Positions 1 to 8,807 of a DNA stretch of 54,043 bases are shown in pieces. The notes beneath the pieces were generated by a model. It saw nothing but the letters and a program-made list of their open reading frames with translations, searched no databases and was not told the DNA's origin. A program made the translations under genes and the position numbers. The stretch is from Hyphomicrobiales bacterium (GTDB taxonomy: Bacteria; Pseudomonadota; Alphaproteobacteria; Rhizobiales; Rhizobiaceae). The DNA is taken from the NCBI GenBank assembly GCA_900474095.1, contig UCOA01000088.1, positions 1-54,043 of the forward strand. The letters are read 5' to 3'. Every line of letters starts with the position of its first letter. Position 1 is the stretch's first letter.

Positions 1-38
1 AGGGGTTGGGGAGGGGTTTTTCCAAAAGGACGGCACGC

Positions 39-2096
39 ATGACCGCCCGTTCCCTCACCCGCCTGATCCGGCCCAGGTCCATCGCCGTCTTCGGCGGCAA
101 GGAGGCGCGCCGGGTGATCGAGCAATGCGACAAGATGGGGTTCACCGGCGATATCTGGCCGGTTCACCCTAGGGAGGACGAAATTTTCGGCCGCCGGTGC
201 TACCGCTCCGTGGCAGACCTTCCATCCGCGCCGGATGCCTGCTTCGTTGGCGTCAACCGCCAGCTCACGATCGACATCGTCCGCGACCTTTCCGCCAAGG
301 GCGCCGGCGGCGCCATCTGCTACGCTTCGGGGTTCCGCGAGGCGGTCAGCGAGCTTGCCGATGGCCACGACCTGCAGGACGCGCTGGTCGCAGCCGCTGG
401 CGATATGCCGATCGTCGGGCCGAACTGCTACGGTTTCATCAATGCACTCGACGGCGCCCTGCTCTGGCCCGACCAGCATGGCATGCAGCGCGTCGACCGG
501 GGCGTCGCTGTCTTAACCCAGTCCTCGAACATCGCCTGCAACGTCTCGATGCAGATGCGCGGCCTGCCGCTCGCCTATATCATGACGGCCGGAAACCAGG
601 CGCAAACGGGCCTTTCGGAACTTGCCATCGCCGCCCTGGAAGACCCACGCGTCACCGCCGTCGGTCTGCACATCGAGGGTTTCGACAACATCGAGGCACT
701 GCAGCGGTTGGCGGCGCGGGCGCGAGAACTGAAGAAACCCGTCGTCACTTTGAAGGTCGGCAAATCGGAACAGGCGCAGCGTGCCACCGTCTCGCACACG
801 GCATCGCTTGCCGGCAACGATGCCGTCTCGGGCGCACTACTCAAGCGCCTCGGCATCGGCCGCGTCGATACTTTGCCGGAATTGCTCGAAACCCTGAAAC
901 TGCTCCACCTTCGCCCGCCCCTGAAAAACCTCGACATTTCATCGATGAGCTGTTCGGGCGGCGAAGCATCGCTGATGGCCGATGCCGGCGTGAAGCGCAA
1001 GACCGTGTTTCGTGCTCTGAAGAGCGGACAGCACCAACCGTTGCGCGAAAGCCTCGGCGAGATGGTCACCATCGCCAATCCGCTCGACTATCACACCTTC
1101 GTCTGGGGCAATCTGGAGAAGCAGACGACGGCCTTTTCCGCGATGATGAAGGGCGACTATGCGCTGAACCTCATCGTCCTCGACTTTCCGCGACAGGACC
1201 GCTGCGACGCCGAAGACTGGAACACGACCTGCGAGGCCGTCATCGCGTCGGCCAAGGCGACCGGCGCCGTTGCCGGCATCGTCGCCAGTCTCGGCGAGAA
1301 TATGCCGGAGGAAACGGCGCTCTCGCTGATGTCAGCAGGCGTCGTCCCATTCTGCGGCATTGACGAAGCGCTGGCCGCCGCCGAAATCTCGGCCGGCATC
1401 GGCACCGCTTGGGCGACGGCGGCCCCGGCGCCGCTCCTGTCAGCGACGGCGTCCGAGGGGGAGATCGTCACCATCAGCGAAAATGAGGCAAAGGCCGATC
1501 TGGCAAAGTTCGGCCTCGTCGTGCCGACGGGCAAGGTTGCGATCACCGCAGCCGAGGCCGCCGATGCGGCAGAAACGCTCGGCTTTCCCGTTGTTCTCAA
1601 GGCCCTCGGCGTCGCCCACAAGACCGAGGCCGGCGCCGTCAAGCTCAATCTGCCTGATCGCCAATCCGTTCTTGATGCGGCAGATGCCATGAAGAACGTC
1701 GCAATCGGCTATCTCGTCGAAAAAATGATCGAAAAACCCGTCGCGGAGATCATCGTCGGCGCGCTGCGCGATCCCGTCGCTGGCCTGATACTGACCATCG
1801 GCGCAGGCGGGATTCTGGTGGAATTGCTTGAAGATTCGGCGATTTTGACCTTGCCGACAACGCCGGAGGCCATAAGCGAAGCCATTTCCGACCTGAAAAT
1901 CAAAAAGCTGCTCGATGGCTATCGTGGCGGTCCGAAAGGCGACGTCGAGGCGCTGGCGGCGGCTGTCGCTGCCGTGGCATCCTATGTCGTTTCAAACGCC
2001 GCACAACTCGAAGAACTGGATATCAATCCTATCATGGTGCTGCCGCAAGGGTTTGGAACCGTTGCCGCCGACGCCTTGATCCGTCGAAGGAAATGA
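39..2096 (+). CDS. Acyl-CoA synthetase, NDP-forming (ACD family)
   Basis: A 685-residue single-chain member of the NDP-forming acyl-CoA synthetase family, which joins a carboxylic acid to CoA through an acyl-phosphate and a phosphohistidine. The order is an N-terminal CoA-binding Rossmann domain (about residues 10-130), a succinyl-CoA-ligase-like flavodoxin region with the motif VSHTASLAG whose His253 should be the phosphorylated histidine, and a C-terminal ATP-grasp domain from about residue 475. I chose the ATG at 39 because AAAAGGA lies 8 nt upstream; a TTG at 6 is in frame but has no visible site. The stop is 4 nt before the CaiD-like gene, so the two are probably co-transcribed and act on the same CoA ester. 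The acid substrate cannot be read from sequence; a carnitine-like or aromatic acid is possible. Confidence 0.85.
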   Translation: MTARSLTRLIRPRSIAVFGGKEARRVIEQCDKMGFTGDIWPVHPREDEIFGRRCYRSVADLPSAPDACFVGVNRQLTIDIVRDLSAKGAGGAICYASGFREAVSELADGHDLQDALVAAAGDMPIVGPNCYGFINALDGALLWPDQHGMQRVDRGVAVLTQSSNIACNVSMQMRGLPLAYIMTAGNQAQTGLSELAIAALEDPRVTAVGLHIEGFDNIEALQRLAARARELKKPVVTLKVGKSEQAQRATVSHTASLAGNDAVSGALLKRLGIGRVDTLPELLETLKLLHLRPPLKNLDISSMSCSGGEASLMADAGVKRKTVFRALKSGQHQPLRESLGEMVTIANPLDYHTFVWGNLEKQTTAFSAMMKGDYALNLIVLDFPRQDRCDAEDWNTTCEAVIASAKATGAVAGIVASLGENMPEETALSLMSAGVVPFCGIDEALAAAEISAGIGTAWATAAPAPLLSATASEGEIVTISENEAKADLAKFGLVVPTGKVAITAAEAADAAETLGFPVVLKALGVAHKTEAGAVKLNLPDRQSVLDAADAMKNVAIGYLVEKMIEKPVAEIIVGALRDPVAGLILTIGAGGILVELLEDSAILTLPTTPEAISEAISDLKIKKLLDGYRGGPKGDVEALAAAVAAVASYVVSNAAQLEELDINPIMVLPQGFGTVAADALIRRRK

Positions 2097-2100
2097 CCCT

Positions 2101-2883
2101 ATGACCGGACCAATCAGAACCCGCCGTGAAGGCGGCATTCTCGAAGTTACTATCGACCGGCCGAAAGCCAACGCGATCGATCTGGTGACCAGCCGCGTCA
2201 TGGGCGAAATCTTTCGCGACTTCCGCGACAACCCGCAACTGCGCGTCGCGATCATCACCGGTGAGGGCGAAAAATTCTTCTGCCCGGGGTGGGACCTGAA
2301 GGCCGCCGCCGCCGGTGATGCCGTCGACGGCGACTACGGGATCGGCGGTTTCGGCGGCATGCAGGAACTGCGTGACCTCAACAAGCCGATCATCGCCGCA
2401 GTCAACGGCATCTGCTGCGGCGGCGGGCTGGAGATCGCGCTCTCGACCGATCTGATCCTCGCCGCCGAACACGCGACCTTCGCACTGCCGGAAATCCGCT
2501 CCGGCACGGTGGCCGATGCCGCCTCGATCAAGCTGCCGAAGCGCATCCCCTATCATATCGCCATGGACATGCTTTTGACCGGCCGCTGGCTCGATGCCGC
2601 CGAGGCGCATCGCTGGGGCTTCGTCAACGAAATCCTGCCCGCAGACACCCTGATGGCGCGGGCCTGGGAGCTTGCCCGCCTGCTCGAGAGCGGCCCGCCG
2701 CTGGTCTATGCCGCGATCAAGGAAGTCGTGCGCGCAGCAGAGGGCGAGGACTTCCAGACGACGATGAACAAGATAACCAAGCGCCAGTTCAAGACGGTCG
2801 ATATCCTCTATTCGAGCGAGGACCAGCTGGAAGGCGCACGGGCGTTTTCGGAGAAACGCGATCCGGTCTGGAAAGGAAAATAG
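2101..2883 (+). CDS. caiD: Crotonase-family carnitinyl-CoA dehydratase-like protein
   Basis: A 260-residue enoyl-CoA hydratase/isomerase. Several blocks match what I remember of E. coli CaiD (crotonobetainyl-CoA hydratase): RPKANAID near residue 21, PQLRVAIITG at 45-54, GWDLKAAA at 63-70 and the C-terminal EKRDPVWKGK. Glutamates fall at positions 111 and 131, the two crotonase catalytic positions. The loop after Glu131 reads RSGTVADAAS instead of the usual GIVPDAGG, so substrate fit may differ. It follows the CoA ligase by 4 nt. CaiA, CaiB and CaiE are absent here, so a full Cai pathway is not shown and the real substrate may be another 3-hydroxyacyl- or enoyl-CoA. Confidence 0.8.
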   Translation: MTGPIRTRREGGILEVTIDRPKANAIDLVTSRVMGEIFRDFRDNPQLRVAIITGEGEKFFCPGWDLKAAAAGDAVDGDYGIGGFGGMQELRDLNKPIIAAVNGICCGGGLEIALSTDLILAAEHATFALPEIRSGTVADAASIKLPKRIPYHIAMDMLLTGRWLDAAEAHRWGFVNEILPADTLMARAWELARLLESGPPLVYAAIKEVVRAAEGEDFQTTMNKITKRQFKTVDILYSSEDQLEGARAFSEKRDPVWKGK

Positions 2884-3191
2884 CGGGCTGCGAAATCATG
2901 GCAGCAGACCAGACGAGCAGTGCATCTCGCAAGCGCTTACCATAAACCATATTTATGAAATATGCAGAATTTTTACGTGAATACGCATCAACCTTTGAAC
3001 GATACCATCAATTTTAACAGGGCTTTCCGGCATCGGCAGGCCAACTTCGCGAAAGGTGTAGTGGCGGGAGATAAATCCGCAAAAATGACTGGCCTCCCTG
3101 CCTTCGGGCAGGCATTCTAGCAGCAACCCGGTCAACCAAGATCGAACAATAATCAGAACGGCAAAAGCCATCAAACAAAGGGAACAGGGGA
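2884..3191. promoter_or_regulatory. Intergenic leader of the oligopeptide-type transporter operon
   Basis: This 308-nt non-coding gap is AT-richer than its surroundings. It holds a perfect 7-bp dyad, CATATTT-ATG-AAATATG, at 2948-2964, which is a plausible operator, and a stable tetraloop hairpin CCTGCC-TTCG-GGCAGG at 3097-3112 without a T run. The transporter promoter should lie here, but I cannot place -35 and -10 boxes with confidence. A 73-codon minus-strand frame has no ribosome binding site and was rejected. Confidence 0.45.
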
Positions 3192-4781
3192 ATGAGCGAT
3201 TACAAGAATTACCTCGCCAATCAGGTCAAGATGGGCAAGATGAACCGGCGCGAATTCATGGGCCGGGCACTCGCAGCCGGCGTCGCGCTGTCGAGCGCAA
3301 GCGCATTGTTTGCATCTAGCGCGGCGGCGCAGGAACCGAAGCGCGGCGGTCATCTGAAACTCGGTCTCGAGGGCGGCTCGGCCACCGACGCACTCGACCC
3401 CGCCAAGGCTTTGTCGCAAGTGCTCTTCTGCGTCGGCCGCAACTGGGGCGACCTCTTGGTCGAATCCGATCCGCTGACGGGCGCTGCCGTTCCCGCGCTG
3501 GCCGAATCCTGGCAGCCTTCGCCGGATGCTGCTGTCTGGACCTTCAAGGTCCGTAAGGGCGTGCAGTTCCACGACGGCAAGGAACTGACGATCGAAGACG
3601 TCGTGAAGACACTGCAGCGCCATACCGACGAGAAGTCGGAATCGGGCGCGCTTGGCGTGATGAAGTCGATCAAGACGATCGAGAACAAGGGCGGCGATCT
3701 CGTCCTGACGCTGACGGAAGGCAATGCAGACCTGCCGCTGCTTCTGTCCGACTATCACCTGATCATCCAGCCGGGTGGCGGTTACGACAATCCCAACGCC
3801 GCCATCGGCACGGGTCCCTACAAGCTGACCAGCTTCGAAGCGGGTGTGCGCGCCACCTTCGAGAAGAATCCGAACGACTGGAACCCGAACCGCGGCTATG
3901 TCGACAGCGTTGAAATCATCAACATGAACGACGCGACCGCGCGTATCGCCGCGCTTTCCTCCGGTCAGGTCCACTACATCAACCGGGTCGATCCGAAGAC
4001 CGTTGCCCTTCTGAAGCGCGCGCCGACCGTCGAAATCCTCTCGACTGCCGGCCGTGGGCACTACGTCTTCATCATGCACTGCAACACAGCACCCTTCGAC
4101 AACAACGACCTGCGCATGGCGTTGAAATATGCGATGGACCGCGAGAACATGGTGCAGACCATCCTTGGCGGCTATGGCAAGGTCGGCAACGACTTCCCGG
4201 TCAACTCGACCTATGCACTTTTCCCTGAAGGTATCGAGCAGCGCGTTTATGATCCGGACAAGGCTGCCTTCCACTACAAGAAGTCCGGCCATAGCGGCCC
4301 GGTTCTCCTGCGCACGTCGGATGTCGCCTTCCCGGGTGCCGTCGACGCGGCAGTGCTCTACCAGGAAAGCGCCAAGAAGGCCGGCATAGAGATCGAAGTG
4401 AAGCGCGAGCCCGGCGACGGCTACTGGTCGAACGTCTGGAACGTCCAGCCCTTCTCGACCTCCTACTGGGGCGGCCGCCCGACGCAGGACCAGATGTATT
4501 CGACGGCCTATCTGTCGACTGCCGATTGGAACGACACGCGCTTCCTGCGTCCGGATTTCGACAAGATCCTGCTCGAAGCCCGCTCCGAACTGGACGAAGC
4601 CAAGCGCAAGGAAATGTACCGCACCATGGCGACGATGGTGCGCGATGAAGGTGGCCTGATCCTGCCGATGTTCAACGACTTCGTGAACGCCTCGACCAAG
4701 CAGGTGAAGGGCTATGTCCACGACATCGGCAACGACATGTCGAACGGCTACGTCGCAACCCGCGTCTGGCTCGACGCCTGA
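3192..4781 (+). CDS. Peptide/opine-type ABC transporter substrate-binding protein (SBP family 5)
   Basis: A 529-residue periplasmic binding protein of the OppA/DppA family. The N-terminus carries a twin-arginine motif (NRREFMG, residues 18-24), a hydrophobic stretch and a likely cleavage after ASSAAA (about residue 47), so export through Tat is predicted. The family-5 pattern is clear: a domain describing energy-like features around WTFKVRKGVQFHDGK and a long C-terminal lobe. The start is supported by AGGGGA just upstream. It is the first gene of a four-gene transporter unit and its stop overlaps the next start (TGATG), implying translational coupling. The ligand is unknown; the neighbouring CoA ligase, hydratase and S15-type hydrolase suggest an acylated or amide compound rather than an ordinary peptide. 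Confidence 0.88.
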   Translation: MSDYKNYLANQVKMGKMNRREFMGRALAAGVALSSASALFASSAAAQEPKRGGHLKLGLEGGSATDALDPAKALSQVLFCVGRNWGDLLVESDPLTGAAVPALAESWQPSPDAAVWTFKVRKGVQFHDGKELTIEDVVKTLQRHTDEKSESGALGVMKSIKTIENKGGDLVLTLTEGNADLPLLLSDYHLIIQPGGGYDNPNAAIGTGPYKLTSFEAGVRATFEKNPNDWNPNRGYVDSVEIINMNDATARIAALSSGQVHYINRVDPKTVALLKRAPTVEILSTAGRGHYVFIMHCNTAPFDNNDLRMALKYAMDRENMVQTILGGYGKVGNDFPVNSTYALFPEGIEQRVYDPDKAAFHYKKSGHSGPVLLRTSDVAFPGAVDAAVLYQESAKKAGIEIEVKREPGDGYWSNVWNVQPFSTSYWGGRPTQDQMYSTAYLSTADWNDTRFLRPDFDKILLEARSELDEAKRKEMYRTMATMVRDEGGLILPMFNDFVNASTKQVKGYVHDIGNDMSNGYVATRVWLDA

Positions 4782-5890
4782 TGGCGAGCGGCGGACCAAT
4801 CACGGGTCCGGCGCTATCGACGGGTCCGGCTGCGGGGGGCGAAGGCCTCGCGCAGCCCGCACCGGTCCCCGGAACCCTGGTCACGCCCCCGACGGGTGGC
4901 GCGACCGGCACGTTCTGGCGCCGTTTCACCCTGCGTCGCCCCCTGGCGGCCCTTATCATCCAGCGACTGGGTTTAAGCGTTGGTCTCCTTTTTGCCGTGT
5001 CGCTGATGATCTTCGGCGGCGTGGAAGCCCTGCCCGGCGATTTCGCCACCACCTATCTCGGCCAGTCGGCGACCCCCCAGGCGGTCGAAAACATCCGCAA
5101 GGATCTCGGCCTCGACAAGCCATTGACCGAACGCTACCTCAACTGGCTCGGCGCCGCCGTCAAGGGCGATTTCGGCACGTCCTGGGCCAGCAAGAATTCG
5201 GTCAGCGAACAGATCGGCAAGCGGCTCGGAAACTCGCTGTTTCTCGCCTTCTTCGCCGCCCTGATATCCGTGCCGCTCGCAGTCGCGCTCGGCATGCTTG
5301 CCGTGCAATATCGAAACCGGCTACCGGACAAGATCATCAACGTCATATCGCTGGCGGCGATCTCGCTCCCCGAGTTCTTCGTCGGTTACCTTTTGATTCT
5401 GTTCTTTGCGGTTCAGCTCGGCGTCGCCACCTTCCCGGCCACCGTCTATGACAGCATGGGCTTCGGCGAACGCCTGTCGGCTATAGCCCTGCCGGTGGCA
5501 ACGCTCGTGCTTGTCGTTCTCGCCCATATGATGCGGATGACTCGCGCTGCGATCCTCAACGTCATGTCGTCGGCCTATGTCGAGACTGCGGAACTGAAGG
5601 GCCTCAGCGCCTTCCGCATCATTGCCCGGCATGCTGCTCCCAATGCCGTTGCGCCGGTGATCAATGTGATCGCGCTCAATCTCGCCTATCTCGTGGTCGG
5701 CGTCGTCGTGGTAGAAGTGGTATTCGTCTATCCGGGTATGGGCCAGTACATGGTCGATGCCGTCACGGTGCGCGACATGCCGGTGGTGCAGGCCTGCGGT
5801 CTGATCTTCGCCGCCTTCTACATTTTCCTCAACATGGCCGCGGATATTCTCGCCATCCTAGCCAATCCAAGATTGAGGCACCCACGATGA
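4781..5890 (+). CDS. ABC transporter permease, DppB/OppB type, with N-terminal extension
   Basis: An inner-membrane permease of the oligopeptide family: a first membrane segment around residues 60-80, the periplasmic loop containing the family pattern PGD..., five further membrane segments, and the cytoplasmic EAA-like loop (ETAELKGLSAFRIIARHA) that contacts the ATPase. At 369 residues it is longer than usual. The first 50 or so residues form a Gly/Pro/Ala-rich low-complexity tail before the FWRRFTLRRP basic segment. The ATG overlaps the stop of the binding protein, and no better in-frame ATG occurs until inside membrane segment 1, so the extension appears genuine. It partners with the downstream DppC-type permease. 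Confidence 0.88.
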   Translation: MASGGPITGPALSTGPAAGGEGLAQPAPVPGTLVTPPTGGATGTFWRRFTLRRPLAALIIQRLGLSVGLLFAVSLMIFGGVEALPGDFATTYLGQSATPQAVENIRKDLGLDKPLTERYLNWLGAAVKGDFGTSWASKNSVSEQIGKRLGNSLFLAFFAALISVPLAVALGMLAVQYRNRLPDKIINVISLAAISLPEFFVGYLLILFFAVQLGVATFPATVYDSMGFGERLSAIALPVATLVLVVLAHMMRMTRAAILNVMSSAYVETAELKGLSAFRIIARHAAPNAVAPVINVIALNLAYLVVGVVVVEVVFVYPGMGQYMVDAVTVRDMPVVQACGLIFAAFYIFLNMAADILAILANPRLRHPR

Positions 5891-6714
5891 GATTGAGCTC
5901 CATTCCCATAAGTGCCTGGGTCGGCATCGCCGGCATCGTGCTGGCCCTGTTCTGCGCAATCTTCGCACCCTGGATTGCCCCGTTCGGCGAGCGCGACGTC
6001 GTCGGCGATATCTGGCTGCCGATGGGCGGCGACTTCCTGCTCGGCACCGACAATCTTGGCCGCGACCTGCTTTCCCGCCTCATCTACGGGGCGAGAACAA
6101 CGATCTTTGTCGCTCTCGCGGCAACCTTCATTTCCTTCTCGCTGGGCATGCTCCTGTCCTTTACCGCGGCAGTCACCGGCGGTCTCATCGACCAGCTGTT
6201 CTCGCGTTTCAACGACTTGATGATGGCGATCCCGACCTTGATCTTCGCCCTTGTCGTCCTTGCCGTTCTGCCGCAGCAGCTCTGGATCCTCATCCTCGTC
6301 ATGGCGGTCCTCGATAGTACCCGCGTCTTCCGCATCGGCCGCGCCGTGGCGCTCGATGTCGCGGTGATGGAATTCGTCGAGGCCGCGCGCCTGCGCGGCG
6401 AGGGCACAAGCTGGATCATCTTCCGGGAAATCCTGCCGAACACCCTGTCGCCGCTTCTGGCCGAATTCGGCCTGCGTTTTGCCTTCTCGATCCTGTTCCT
6501 CTCCACCCTTTCCTTCCTCGGTCTCGGTATCCAGCCGCCGGCCGCCGACTGGGGCGGCATGGTCAAGGACAACAAGGACGGCATCATCTTCGGCATCTCG
6601 GCAGCCCTTGTTCCGGGCGGCGCGATTGCCGGCCTTGCCATCTGCGTCAATCTCGTCGTCGATTGGCTGATGAAGCGAACCTCGAGCCTCAAGGGAGGGC
6701 GCGGCGATGCCTGA
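5887..6714 (+). CDS. ABC transporter permease, DppC/OppC type
   Basis: A 275-residue second permease of the oligopeptide transporter. It begins with one membrane segment, then the DppC-typical LGTDNLGRDLLSRLIYGAR block (about residues 55-73), followed by five membrane segments and the EAA-like loop FVEAARLRGEGTSWIIFREI. It starts in an ATGA overlap with the upstream permease and ends 8 nt inside the ATPase gene, so all four transporter genes are translationally linked. Membrane topology is inferred from hydrophobic runs, not computed. Confidence 0.88.
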   Translation: MRLSSIPISAWVGIAGIVLALFCAIFAPWIAPFGERDVVGDIWLPMGGDFLLGTDNLGRDLLSRLIYGARTTIFVALAATFISFSLGMLLSFTAAVTGGLIDQLFSRFNDLMMAIPTLIFALVVLAVLPQQLWILILVMAVLDSTRVFRIGRAVALDVAVMEFVEAARLRGEGTSWIIFREILPNTLSPLLAEFGLRFAFSILFLSTLSFLGLGIQPPAADWGGMVKDNKDGIIFGISAALVPGGAIAGLAICVNLVVDWLMKRTSSLKGGRGDA

Positions 6715-8359
6715 ATCCTTATCTGCCATGAAAGAGTTGCTTTCCGTCAAGAACCTGAAGATCGAGGCCACCAGCTACCCGCCGGGCGAGCCACCGAAGA
6801 CCGTGACCCTGGTCGAAAATGTGTCGTTCGACCTGCAGAAGGGCAAGGTGCTCGGATTGATCGGCGAAAGCGGCGCCGGCAAGTCCACTATCGGTCTCTC
6901 CGCCCTCGCCTATGGCCGTGGCGGCGCATCGATCACCGGCGGCCAGGTGCTGCTCAACGGCAAGGATATCCTGACGCTTGGACGTGACGGCGTTCGCACC
7001 ATCCGCGGCTGCAAGGTCTGCTATGTCGCCCAGTCGGCGGCGGCCGCCTTCAACCCGGCTCACAAGCTCGGCGAACAGGTGATCGAGGCGTCATTGCGCC
7101 ACAAGATCATGACCCGCGCCGACGCGGAAAAACGGGCGCTCTATCTCTTCCGGGTTCTTGGCCTGCCGAACCCTGAAACCTTCGGCGACCGCTATCCGCA
7201 TCAAGTCTCCGGCGGCCAACTGCAGCGCGCCATGACCGCCATGGCGCTCTGCCCGAACCCGGAGTTGATCGTCTTCGACGAACCGACGACGGCGCTCGAC
7301 GTCACCACCCAGATCGACGTCCTGGCCGCCATCAAGCATGCGATCGAGGAGACGCATACCGCGGCACTCTACATCACCCATGACCTTGCCGTCGTCGCCC
7401 AGATCTCCGACGACATCATGGTGCTGCGTCACGGCAAGACCATCGAATACGGAACCACCAAGCAGATCATCGAAGCCCCTCGCGAAGACTATACCCGGGC
7501 GCTGGTCAGCGTCCGCCAGACCAAGCGCGAGGAAGCCCTCGACCAGAGCAATACGCTTCTGAAGATCGAGCACGTGAGCGCCGGCTACGCCAACGGCTTC
7601 AAGGTGCTCCACGATGTTTCCATGCATCTGCCCAAGGGCCAGACGCTGGCGATCGTCGGCGAGAGCGGCTCCGGAAAATCGACGCTGGCCCGCGTCATCA
7701 CCGGCCTCCTGCCACCATCGGAAGGCAAGATAACGTTCGACGGCAGGGAGCTTCCGAAGGCTCTGAGTTCGCGTACGAAGGATGAGCTTCGCCGCGTGCA
7801 GATGATTTACCAGATGGCCGATACGGCGATGAACCCGCGCCAGACGGTGCGCGACATCATCGGCCGGCCGATCTCCTTCTACTATGGCCTGCACGGGGCG
7901 AAGAAAACGGAGCGGGTCAGGCAACTACTCGACCAGATCGAGATGGGCGACCGGTTCCTCGACCGCTACCCGGCCGAACTGTCCGGTGGCCAGAAGCAGC
8001 GCGTCGCCATCGCCCGGGCTCTGGCGGCAAAACCGGAACTGATCCTCTGCGACGAACCGACCTCCGCGCTTGATCCGCTGGTGGCCGAAGGCATCCTGAA
8101 TCTGCTTCTTAAGCTTCAGGAGGAAACCGCTGTTTCCTATGTCTTTATCACCCACGACATTGCCATCGTGCGCGCCATCGCCGACAGCGTCGCCGTCATG
8201 CACCGCGGCAAGCTCGTCCGCTTCGGCCCGAAGTCAAGGGTCCTGTCGCCGCCCTTCGACGACTACACCGATCTGCTTCTGAAATCCGTCCCGGAAATGG
8301 AACTCGGCTGGCTGGAGAAGGTGCTGACGACCCGGCGCATGGAGAGTGCAGGGAATTGA
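6707..8359 (+). CDS. Fused ABC ATPase (DppD-DppF type)
   Basis: A 550-residue protein with two complete ABC ATPase domains in one chain, as in other fused DppDF proteins. Domain 1 has Walker [10 protein letters not shown] (about 53-61), signature VSGGQ (167-171) and Walker B LIVFDEP (187-193). Domain 2 has Walker [10 protein letters not shown] (318-326), LSGGQ (425-429) and Walker B LILCDEP (445-451), with an H-loop THD in each half. Both halves therefore look catalytically intact. The ATG at 6707 overlaps the permease stop; an internal ATG at 6728 is an alternative start. It energises the permease pair upstream. Confidence 0.9.
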   Translation: MPESLSAMKELLSVKNLKIEATSYPPGEPPKTVTLVENVSFDLQKGKVLGLIGESGAGKSTIGLSALAYGRGGASITGGQVLLNGKDILTLGRDGVRTIRGCKVCYVAQSAAAAFNPAHKLGEQVIEASLRHKIMTRADAEKRALYLFRVLGLPNPETFGDRYPHQVSGGQLQRAMTAMALCPNPELIVFDEPTTALDVTTQIDVLAAIKHAIEETHTAALYITHDLAVVAQISDDIMVLRHGKTIEYGTTKQIIEAPREDYTRALVSVRQTKREEALDQSNTLLKIEHVSAGYANGFKVLHDVSMHLPKGQTLAIVGESGSGKSTLARVITGLLPPSEGKITFDGRELPKALSSRTKDELRRVQMIYQMADTAMNPRQTVRDIIGRPISFYYGLHGAKKTERVRQLLDQIEMGDRFLDRYPAELSGGQKQRVAIARALAAKPELILCDEPTSALDPLVAEGILNLLLKLQEETAVSYVFITHDIAIVRAIADSVAVMHRGKLVRFGPKSRVLSPPFDDYTDLLLKSVPEMELGWLEKVLTTRRMESAGN

Positions 8360-8376
8360 GCATCTGCGATCCAAAG

Positions 8377-8405
8377 GCAGCCCGAAGCCGATCAGCTCGG
8401 GCTGC
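8377..8405. terminator. Bidirectional hairpin between convergent genes
   Basis: A 9-bp perfect stem GCAGCCCGA/TCGGGCTGC with an 11-nt loop lies between the stop of the fused ATPase (8359) and the stop of the minus-strand PAAR-like gene (8410). The T-tract is weak on both sides, so termination strength is uncertain. Confidence 0.55.
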
Positions 8406-8409
8406 AATC

Positions 8410-8745
8410 TTACTTGGCGGTGCAGTTCACATCGCCCTGGCGCTGCGCCGCCTCGCCGTCCAGCATGACCGAAGGATCGCCCTTCGCAGAGCAGTCCCCC
8501 TTCGCGCCGGTCCCGGAACGGAAATGTACGACGGGCTGTCCCTCGATGAAGATGCTGGGCACCACCTCGTAGAGATCGGGCGGACAATTGGCGACGTCGG
8601 ACAACCTGAGCGCCGGCTGTCCGCCGATCATGACGCTGGTGGAACCCGACAGCGCGCACGCCGGAAGCGCCGGCGCGTCGTCAGCAACGGCGGGAACGGC
8701 CAAGGCAAGGATCAAAACGCCGGCCGAAACATTTCTCTTCAACAT
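8410..8745 (-). CDS. Small exported PAAR-like repeat protein
   Basis: A 111-residue protein with a Sec signal peptide (MLKRN, hydrophobic core, cleavage near AVADD at about residue 22). The mature part contains three similar segments, SVMIGGQPALRLSDV, SIFIEGQPVVHFRSG and SVMLDGEAAQRQGDV, which resemble the strand-turn units of the PAAR fold (the conical tip of type VI secretion spikes). Four cysteines sit between or beside the repeats (ACAL, ANCP, GDCS, VNCT) and could form two disulfides in the periplasm. GGGAGGA lies 5 nt upstream of the ATG, and a longer in-frame start at 8790 is less likely. No VgrG, Hcp or other type VI gene is in the window. The function is unknown; the PAAR assignment is by eye. 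Confidence 0.7.
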   Translation of the reverse strand: MLKRNVSAGVLILALAVPAVADDAPALPACALSGSTSVMIGGQPALRLSDVANCPPDLYEVVPSIFIEGQPVVHFRSGTGAKGDCSAKGDPSVMLDGEAAQRQGDVNCTAK

Positions 8746-8807
8746 TCTCGTCCTCCCGCGAGGCCGCCGGAGATGCGGCCGCGACAGCATGCAGAAAAGA
8801 CCAGGAC

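Noticed and set aside
2953-3174. 73-codon minus-strand ORF before the peptide-type transporter
   Set aside because: No ribosome site precedes its start, and it covers the promoter region and the dyad.
3171-4799. 542-codon minus-strand ORF opposite the first binding protein
   Set aside because: It is a mirror of the high-GC coding strand; the plus-strand frame has clear family motifs and a ribosome site, while this one shows none.
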